A stretch of 16,084 nt of DNA, taken from NCBI GenBank assembly GCA_002371135.1, contig DFGB01000074.1, positions 208 to 16,291 of the forward strand. Direction: 5' to 3'. The stretch comes from Verrucomicrobia bacterium UBA3761 (GTDB lineage: Bacteria; Verrucomicrobiota; Kiritimatiellia; RFP12; UBA1067). Under the pieces are notes generated by a model that saw only the letters and a program-made list of their open reading frames with translations, was not told the origin of the DNA and did not search any database. The position numbers and the translations under genes are program-made. Each line of letters opens with the position of its first letter. The stretch's first letter is position 1. Below are positions 7,197 through 12,588 of the stretch, piece after piece.

Positions 7197-8185
7197 AAAC
7201 CGCCCCCTACATCCCGCCGTACAAGGTGAGCGGCAAGGCGATGAATCTGATCGCCGAAATCGCCGCCGCCATCGAACGGTACAGGATCATCCTCGAAGGC
7301 CCGGATGGCGTGCGGCTTCGCAAGATCAACCATGTCCGCACGATTCGCGGCACCACGGCAATCGAGGGAAATACGCTGACTGAGGCGCAGATAACGGATA
7401 TTCTCGCCGGCAAGCGCGTAGCGGGGCCGCAGCGCGAGATCGACGAGGTCAAGGGCGCACACGCGGCCTACGAGTCGATAGAGTCGTTCAATCCGTATTC
7501 TATCGATGACCTCTTGAAGGCACACGGATTGATGACGAAGGGACTCGTAGACCGCTCAGGGAAGTTCAGAAACTGCAATGTAGGCGTGATGGATGGTGCT
7601 GGAAACGTCGTCCACATGGCGCCGCCTTTCGCCAATGTCCCCTCGTTCGTGAAAGACCTCTTCGCGTGGCTTGCCGACAGCGAAGACCCGGTGCTGATCA
7701 AGAGCTGCGTGTTCCACTATGAGTTCGAGTTCATCCATCCGTTCCCGGACGGCAACGGACGCACCGGGCGACTCTGGCAAACTGCGTTGCTCGGTACCTG
7801 GCGCAACGAGTTCTACGGTGCGCCTGTCGAAAACATTGTCTGGGCGCACCAGCAGGAATACTATCAGGCAATCCGCGCCTCGACCGCTGCCGGAGAGTGC
7901 GGGCCGTTTATCGATTTCATGCTCGACAAGATTCTGCGGACGCTCATGGCCAAGGGGAAGGCGTATGGGGCTGCCAACGAGAAAAGTAGTCAGAAAAGTA
8001 GCCAGAAAAGTGACCAGAAAATTCTTTCAATCATGAAATCAATGCCAGACATTACAATGGCGGAGATTGCCAATGCCACGGGTCTTTCAATTGCTGGTGT
8101 GAAGAAGAACATCCGCAAGCTGAAAGACGCCAACCTCATCCGCCGCATCGGCCCGGACAAAGGCGGCCATTGGGATATCGTTTGA
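7193..8185 (+). CDS. Fic-family protein (AMPylase-like) with winged-helix tail
   Basis: 330 aa. Fic enzymes transfer AMP (or another nucleotide part) from a nucleotide to a protein side chain. The active-site motif is complete and canonical: HPFPDGNGRTGR at residues 182-193 with His182 as the catalytic base. An N-terminal inhibitory motif (S/T)xxxE(G/N) is present as TTAIEG at 54-59 (Glu58), so this is a class II, self-inhibited type. After the Fic core comes a short Ser/Lys/Gln linker (residues 263-276, encoded by 12-bp tandem repeats) and a C-terminal winged helix (about 278-330: MAEIANATGLSIAGVKKNIR, then GGHWDIV) typical of DNA-binding regulation in this architecture. The start ATG overlaps the preceding stop (ATGA). 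The gene is more GC-rich than its upstream partner, suggesting separate origins. Substrate unknown; a self-regulated toxin or regulator is likely. Confidence 0.95.
   Translation: MKTAPYIPPYKVSGKAMNLIAEIAAAIERYRIILEGPDGVRLRKINHVRTIRGTTAIEGNTLTEAQITDILAGKRVAGPQREIDEVKGAHAAYESIESFNPYSIDDLLKAHGLMTKGLVDRSGKFRNCNVGVMDGAGNVVHMAPPFANVPSFVKDLFAWLADSEDPVLIKSCVFHYEFEFIHPFPDGNGRTGRLWQTALLGTWRNEFYGAPVENIVWAHQQEYYQAIRASTAAGECGPFIDFMLDKILRTLMAKGKAYGAANEKSSQKSSQKSDQKILSIMKSMPDITMAEIANATGLSIAGVKKNIRKLKDANLIRRIGPDKGGHWDIV
7981..8022 (+). repeat. 12-bp tandem repeat in the Fic linker
   Basis: Three and a half copies of a 12-base unit (GAAAAGTAGTCA, GAAAAGTAGCCA, GAAAAGTGACCA, then GAAAAT) encode the KSSQKSSQKSDQK linker. 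The unit is a multiple of three, so copy change would alter linker length without breaking the frame. Confidence 0.85.
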
Positions 8186-8200
8186 GGGCTAGTTTTTTGG

Positions 8201-8206
8201 TATAAT
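8201..8206 (+). promoter_or_regulatory. TATAAT -10 element before the composite ORF
   Basis: A perfect TATAAT lies 16 bases after the Fic stop, preceded by TTTTTTGG. No good -35 hexamer is found at 16-18 bases. The motif CAGAAAGTGAAT begins at 8213, six bases after the hexamer, the same distance as in the promoter at 6307. The ATG at 8230 would have a leader of about 17 bases. Confidence 0.5.
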
Positions 8207-8229
8207 ATCATCCAGAAAGTGAATGATTG

Positions 8230-8652
8230 ATGAGAGATAAATCGACATCTAACGTCCTCACGCGCGACATTCTGGAATGGCACGTTCCGGAAGAGGTCCT
8301 TGCGGTCTTGCTGAAGGACCGCTCGACGGGGCGTAATCTCATCTGGGCGACGGACGACTATACCGCGCGCGGCAAGGGCTTTGGCGCGAACGGGTCGGCA
8401 ATTCGGCAGTTGCCAACTGCCGAAATCGATTCAAACGGAACTCGTCACTTGTCGAGTGACGAAATTCGCTCTGCGGTAATATCCGAATTCGATAAAGATG
8501 CCGATATCGCATTTCCGAATTGTCACACGCTGTGTGACGAATTGAGTAGGTCGCACTACAACACTCTTATAACAGTTGAGAACGGAGGAATTAGACGTTC
8601 CAAAATAGGAGCTTGCTCCAATCAATCATCACTAATGACGAAAGGAATGTGA
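8230..8652 (+). CDS. Composite remnant: adenine methyltransferase N-terminus joined to palindrome array
   Basis: 140 aa. Residues 1-56 (from LTRDILEWHVPEEVLAVLL to IWATDDYTARGKGFG) closely resemble the very start of the m6A methyltransferases often named restriction endonuclease subunit M, which run to several hundred residues. The match stops there: no DPPY or FxGxG catalytic motif follows. Residues 58-105 are encoded by an array of palindromes (8402-8538). The end (CDELSRSHYNTLITVEN, residues 102-118) is reminiscent of the ELSWSHY-LL-VEN segment of DUF1016/YhcG nucleases. I read it as a fusion of two gene fragments across the palindromes, so neither activity is expected, though the ORF is open and has its own -10 and a short leader. 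The stop is one base before the Mrr gene's GTG, so translation through it could still feed the nuclease. The methyltransferase resemblance is fairly sure, the DUF1016 one tentative. Confidence 0.6.
   Translation: MRDKSTSNVLTRDILEWHVPEEVLAVLLKDRSTGRNLIWATDDYTARGKGFGANGSAIRQLPTAEIDSNGTRHLSSDEIRSAVISEFDKDADIAFPNCHTLCDELSRSHYNTLITVENGGIRRSKIGACSNQSSLMTKGM
8402..8538 (+). repeat. Array of in-frame coding palindromes with compensating changes
   Basis: Three palindromes share one layout and one codon register: centres 8413, 8452 and 8530. Stems are TTCGGCAGTTG/CAACTGCCGAA (8402-8412 with 8414-8424, 1-base centre), TCGTCACT/AGTGACGA (8442-8449 with 8455-8462) and GTCACAC/GTGTGAC (8522-8528 with 8532-8538). 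They encode RQLPTAE, RHLSSDE and CHTLCDE. Centre spacings are 39 and 78 bases. A looser palindrome around GATATC (8494-8514) lies between the second and third. Where the sequences differ, paired stem positions change together. Confidence 0.85.
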
Positions 8653-8653
8653 A

Positions 8654-9571
8654 GTGAAAAAGCATAGCGAAAAGGAATTGCGGAAGTTGCCCGCAGATGG
8701 AAAGATTGCGTATCTGATCAAGCCTATCTTGAAAGTGCTTCAGGACGCCGGTGGTCAGTTGGAGCGGTCCGAGATAAAGGAGCGCATAGCCGACATTGAC
8801 GATCAGATTGCGGAATATGCAGAGGAAGTGAAGCAGTCCAAGAGGACGGGGAACACGTATAAGGAATTCAATTTCAAGTTCAACTTCGCCATCAAGGATC
8901 TGCTGTTCAATGACTTGGTGACGTTTACGCATTCGTCGCCTATCGTGCTGACGGAAAAGGGTGAGAATCTTGACTTGGACAAATTGGACGCCTGGACGAT
9001 AATTGAGGCGTCGAGGAAACATTGGGAAGAACTCAGCAAAAGCAAAAAGCAGAAGACGTTCGATGTTGACGATAGCGAAGAGGAAACGCAAGGCGAAGAG
9101 AAAATCAAGGATGAGATTAACGATAAGTTGCTTGCCGCGATAGCGAAAATGTCACCGAAGAAATTCGAGGCGTTTTCAAGGGCGCTACTGACCAAAATGG
9201 GGGTCGAGTTCACCGAGAAAGGCGTTCAGGTCAGCAATGACGGCGGAATCGACGGATATGGTTACCATGTCGATAGGAGCGATTTCCGGACGACTCGTGT
9301 GGTGATACAGTGCAAACGATATAATGCTGGACCTGTCCGTGAACCGCAGATTAACGAGTTTCTGGGCGCAATGAACAAGTATCAGGCCGACTATGGCGTA
9401 TTCATCACCAACGGAAGGTTCACGACTGCGGCGCGGACGGCTGCAAAAGAAGGCTCGCCCATTACGTTGATAGACGGCAACGAACTTGTGAAACTGGTCA
9501 TACGATACCAGCTTTATCTCAAACCTGTTCAAACATACGTGCTGGATGAGTTCTATGATTCGGAAGAGTAA
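8654..9571 (+). CDS. mrr: Mrr-type restriction endonuclease
   Basis: 305 aa. Mrr proteins cut modified or foreign DNA with a PD-(D/E)xK-like nuclease domain. An N-terminal winged-helix DNA-binding domain (about residues 15-110, ending in SSPIVLTEKGENL) is followed by an acidic linker (DVDDSEEETQGEEK, about 137-150) and the catalytic domain: helix with Glu172 (KKFEAFSRALLTKMG), then GGIDGYG with Asp200, then the VVIQCKRY strand with Gln219 and Lys221, then EFLGAMNKYQADYGVFITNG. All family hallmarks are present, in normal length and order. Translation starts at GTG 8654, preceded by AAAGGA (8641-8646), one base after the stop of the composite ORF. AbiH follows after 27 bases. It may have been paired with the now truncated methyltransferase upstream, but Mrr also acts alone as a modification-dependent enzyme. 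Confidence 0.93.
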   Translation: MKKHSEKELRKLPADGKIAYLIKPILKVLQDAGGQLERSEIKERIADIDDQIAEYAEEVKQSKRTGNTYKEFNFKFNFAIKDLLFNDLVTFTHSSPIVLTEKGENLDLDKLDAWTIIEASRKHWEELSKSKKQKTFDVDDSEEETQGEEKIKDEINDKLLAAIAKMSPKKFEAFSRALLTKMGVEFTEKGVQVSNDGGIDGYGYHVDRSDFRTTRVVIQCKRYNAGPVREPQINEFLGAMNKYQADYGVFITNGRFTTAARTAAKEGSPITLIDGNELVKLVIRYQLYLKPVQTYVLDEFYDSEE

Positions 9572-9598
9572 AATGCATAACGAAACGGGCGAATAAGA

Positions 9599-10687
9599 AT
9601 GACAATTACGTATTTGATAGGTAATGGCTTTGACATCGGCCTGAAATTGAAGAGCGATTACAAAAGTTTCATGGATTGGTATTTGGCACGATCGGATATT
9701 GCCTCAGGAATGGAATGGGTCCGGCAAGAGATGCGCAGTCATCCCAATCAATGGAGTGACGCCGAGATTGCCTTTGGCAAATTGAAATTTGCAGAACATG
9801 GAGAAAATTCAGTAGCAATTTATAATCGGTGCTATGATGATTTTACAGAGGCTTTCAACTCATATTTGGTGGAACGCAATAAATTGTTTTCAATTCCTGT
9901 GTCTGAACGCCAAAAGGTTGCGGAGAGATTTTTGCGGCACATAATACGCATTGATGATTACATGTCTGCACAATGTAGGCAATATTATGCAGATCAGATG
10001 AATGTTCAATCGGTCGAACTGAATTTCATAACCTTTAACTACACGGACACACTTGAACAAATACTGAATTTTCATTCTGGACAAACTAATGAACACGAGA
10101 TTCAATTGGTGGACAATAAGCCATTGAAGGTTATAGTTAAGAACATTTGTCATGTACATGGGACACTTGATGACGCTTATGTTTTTGGCGTTGATGTTCC
10201 AGGGCAAATTGACGACCAAGAAGTGCGTCGTTATTGCGAGCGAAATGGCGGCATGTTGAAGGCTCGAGCGGATGAAAAGTTGGGGTTGCTCAATCGAAAA
10301 AAAGGTGTTGACATTATTAATAGGTCAAATCGCATTATCACCTATGGATTGTCGTTTGGAATATCCGATACAAGTTGGTGGCAAGTCTTATTTAATGCCA
10401 TTTTTTCTAAAGGGAAACAATTAGTCATATGTCCGTTTCGAACAGATCTTCCAGAACGACTAAGTGCGAAGAAACGGGGTGATGTTTATCTGGAAGAAAA
10501 ACGTAGGGTTTTTAATTCTTTAATCTCCGCAGATCCAAAATTAGCCTTAAGAATCGAGGAAGTAAATCCACCCACTATAATTTCCTTGCGTCCAAGTAAA
10601 GTTCCTGATGGTTTGGGAAAGGTTCATTCTTGTGACTATTTTCGTTTGTCTGCGATAGCAGCAAAATACACCAACGAGAAGGTTTAG
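9599..10687 (+). CDS. abiH: AbiH-family abortive infection protein
   Basis: 362 aa. AbiH proteins belong to phage-defence abortive-infection systems; the biochemical mechanism is not established. Family landmarks: the N-terminal LIGNGFDIGLKLKSDY (GNGFD at 8-12) followed by a helix, NFITFNYTDTLE (FNYT 146-149), ICHVHGTLDD (HVHG 185-188) and IITYGLSFGISDTSWW (247-261), in the usual order. This layout resembles an SIR2-like/Rossmann nucleotide-binding fold, which is inference. Codons are clearly AT-rich compared with leuS-gpmI, a sign of separate acquisition. The ATG at 9599 is preceded by a weak site (AATAAG). A 130-base gap to mod follows with a candidate promoter. It sits between two restriction systems in one orientation, as expected in a defence island. 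Confidence 0.9.
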   Translation: MTITYLIGNGFDIGLKLKSDYKSFMDWYLARSDIASGMEWVRQEMRSHPNQWSDAEIAFGKLKFAEHGENSVAIYNRCYDDFTEAFNSYLVERNKLFSIPVSERQKVAERFLRHIIRIDDYMSAQCRQYYADQMNVQSVELNFITFNYTDTLEQILNFHSGQTNEHEIQLVDNKPLKVIVKNICHVHGTLDDAYVFGVDVPGQIDDQEVRRYCERNGGMLKARADEKLGLLNRKKGVDIINRSNRIITYGLSFGISDTSWWQVLFNAIFSKGKQLVICPFRTDLPERLSAKKRGDVYLEEKRRVFNSLISADPKLALRIEEVNPPTIISLRPSKVPDGLGKVHSCDYFRLSAIAAKYTNEKV

Positions 10688-10712
10688 AACATGCATGCCG
10701 TATTTGATGAAA

Positions 10713-10741
10713 TTGAGTAAGACGTATATGACTACTGTAAT
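10713..10741 (+). promoter_or_regulatory. Weak candidate promoter upstream of mod
   Basis: TTGAGT (10713-10718), a 17-base spacer and TGTAAT (10736-10741), about 76 bases before the mod ATG. Four and five of six consensus positions match. It lies in the only sizeable gap of the right-hand gene series, so a separate promoter for mod-res is reasonable. Confidence 0.3.
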
Positions 10742-10817
10742 GATGGGTGTAGAACGCACCTTAGTGATGTTGGTGGCAGTGGCCGCGTTGAATCTATTTG
10801 CTGAAGGAGAGCCGAAA

Positions 10818-12584
10818 ATGCCAACGCTAAATTGGATGGGTAGGGAAAAAGCGACGAAGGCCGTCAAGGAGGTCGTCATGAAGATTCTGCGCGAGGACAA
10901 GGCGATGGGGCATTTGTCTCACGCGGAGACGCGGAGAGGCGGAGATGGCGTCTCAGAAAATCTCCGCGACTCCGCAACTCCGCGCGACAATAATATTCTT
11001 GTTCATGGCGACAACCTGGAGGCGTTGAAGGCGCTGTTGCCGTTTTACGCGGGTGAGGTGAAGTGTATCTACATCGATCCGCCATACAACACAGGCTCCG
11101 CGTTCGAGCATTACGACGACAACCTTGAACACTCCACATGGCTCAACATGATGTACCCGCGCCTCAAACTTCTACGTGAGTTTCTGCGCGAGGACGGAAG
11201 CATTTGGATTTCCATCGACGACCGTGAAGGCGCGTACCTTCGCGTCATCTGTGATGAGATTTTTGGGCGGCAGAACTTCGTCTCGAACATCTCATGGCAG
11301 CGCACCTACTCGACACGTAACGATGCAAAGGGAATCGTCAACGAGGTCGAACATATCCTCGTCTATTCCAAGCGTGAGGGCTGGCAACCGAAGAAACTTG
11401 CGCGAACGGAGGAGATGGATGGCAAATACAAAAATCCAGACAATGACCCGCAAGGAGCTTGGACGAGTAGTGACGGTTTTGCGCCGGGTGCTGGAACGCA
11501 TCAGGGCATGGTCTATGCGATTCAGAATCCTTTTAGTGGAGAATTGATTTATCCTTACGATGGCGCTTGCTGGCGATACGAACAGGAAACGATGCTGTCG
11601 ATAATGAGTGGATGGGCGGAATATGAACTGCGAGATATAGATGACGCGGAGAAGCGCGCGGCGATTTGCGGCGTGGGCGTTGACGAGGTTCGCAATGGCG
11701 TCAAGGCGATCATGCTTTCACAGCCGTTAGACGAGTCAAAGAAGTCCGCAATGGGAATATTGAAACGCGGGCAATGGCCGAAGTTCTACTTTACGAAGAA
11801 CGGCAAGGGCGGCATCCGTCGTAAGACTTATCTTTCCGCCGTTGGCGACGTGCCACCAACGAATCTGTTTGAATACAAGGATGTCGGTCATACAGACGAG
11901 GCGAAGAAGGAAGTCCTGAAGGTGTTTGACGGGCAGTCGCCGTTTGCCACGCCGAAGCCGGAGCGTTTGATTAAGCGTGTGTTGGAGATTGCGACGGACG
12001 AGGGCGATTTGGTTCTTGATTCGTTCTTGGGAAGCGGAACTACGGCGGCAGTTGCGCACAAGATGGGACGGCGGTGGATTGGCATTGAGATGGGCGAACA
12101 CGCCAAGACGCATTGTGCAGTCAGGTTGAAGAAGGTCGTGGACGGCGAGCAGGGAGGAATCTCCAAGGCGGTCAAGTGGAACGGCGGCGGCGGGTTCCGC
12201 TACTACGAGCTTGGCGAGGCGATCTTGGACGAGAAAGGGCAGCTTTCCGAGTCGATACCATACGATGTTCTTGCGGCACATATCTGGTGGCAGGAGACGG
12301 GAACGGCGTGGAACGCAAGCACGGGCGCTAAAGGAACCTTCCTCGGCATTCATGACGGCGCAGCGTATGCGCTTCTGTATAATGGTATTTTGCATGACAG
12401 GAGCGTCAACGGCGGGAATGTGCTGACGCGGCAGACACTATCCGTCATCAAGGACGACCTTGGCGGCGCTGACTACAACAAGCTTGTGGTGTATGGCGAG
12501 GCGTGTCGTCTGGGCGATTCGAAACTTGTAGCCGAGAAGATTGAGTTTCGTCAGACTCCATACGATGTTGTGACGAGGAGGTAA
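10818..12584 (+). CDS. mod: Type III restriction-modification DNA methyltransferase (Mod)
   Basis: 588 aa. Mod binds the asymmetric target, methylates adenine N6 using S-adenosylmethionine, and is required with Res for cleavage. It is a beta-class permuted enzyme: catalytic DPPY (IYIDPPYNTG, residues 87-90) comes first and the SAM-binding FxGxG region (LDSFLGSGTTAAVAHKMG) comes later, with PTNLFEYKDVG and KPERLIKRVLEIA between. The central part (about 180-380) is the likely target-recognition region. The start MPTLNWMGREK matches the common Mod N-terminus and has AAGGAGA seven bases upstream; the frame is open to 10695 but that extension is not Mod-like. Residues about 34-57 (HAETRRGGDG to DSATPRD) come from a GC-rich palindromic element inserted between the N-terminus and the NILVHGDNLEALKALL motif. 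res follows after 4 bases with GGAGG overlapping the mod stop. Confidence 0.95.
   Translation: MPTLNWMGREKATKAVKEVVMKILREDKAMGHLSHAETRRGGDGVSENLRDSATPRDNNILVHGDNLEALKALLPFYAGEVKCIYIDPPYNTGSAFEHYDDNLEHSTWLNMMYPRLKLLREFLREDGSIWISIDDREGAYLRVICDEIFGRQNFVSNISWQRTYSTRNDAKGIVNEVEHILVYSKREGWQPKKLARTEEMDGKYKNPDNDPQGAWTSSDGFAPGAGTHQGMVYAIQNPFSGELIYPYDGACWRYEQETMLSIMSGWAEYELRDIDDAEKRAAICGVGVDEVRNGVKAIMLSQPLDESKKSAMGILKRGQWPKFYFTKNGKGGIRRKTYLSAVGDVPPTNLFEYKDVGHTDEAKKEVLKVFDGQSPFATPKPERLIKRVLEIATDEGDLVLDSFLGSGTTAAVAHKMGRRWIGIEMGEHAKTHCAVRLKKVVDGEQGGISKAVKWNGGGGFRYYELGEAILDEKGQLSESIPYDVLAAHIWWQETGTAWNASTGAKGTFLGIHDGAAYALLYNGILHDRSVNGGNVLTRQTLSVIKDDLGGADYNKLVVYGEACRLGDSKLVAEKIEFRQTPYDVVTRR
10922..10984 (+). 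repeat. GC-rich palindromic element inserted in frame in mod
   Basis: Three short GC-rich stems nest around a loop: CGCGGAG (10922-10928) with CTCCGCG (10978-10984), GCGGAG (10931-10936) with CTCCGC (10970-10975), and GCGGAGA (10939-10945) with TCTCCGC (10961-10967). Two-base mismatches separate them. The segment codes for HAETRRGGDG to DSATPRD, foreign to the Mod family. It looks like a dispersed palindromic repeat that settled in frame. Confidence 0.8.
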
Positions 12585-12588
12585 GAAA

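Noticed and set aside
8402..8538. CRISPR array, integron attC site or retron RNA
   Set aside because: Units differ in sequence, lack spacers of even length and lie in frame in an ORF. No integrase, reverse transcriptase or Cas gene is nearby.
10695..10817. Upstream in-frame extension of mod (41 codons from ATG 10695)
   Set aside because: The extension is hydrophobic and not Mod-like. ATG 10818 has AAGGAGA at 7 bases and gives the standard Mod N-terminus.
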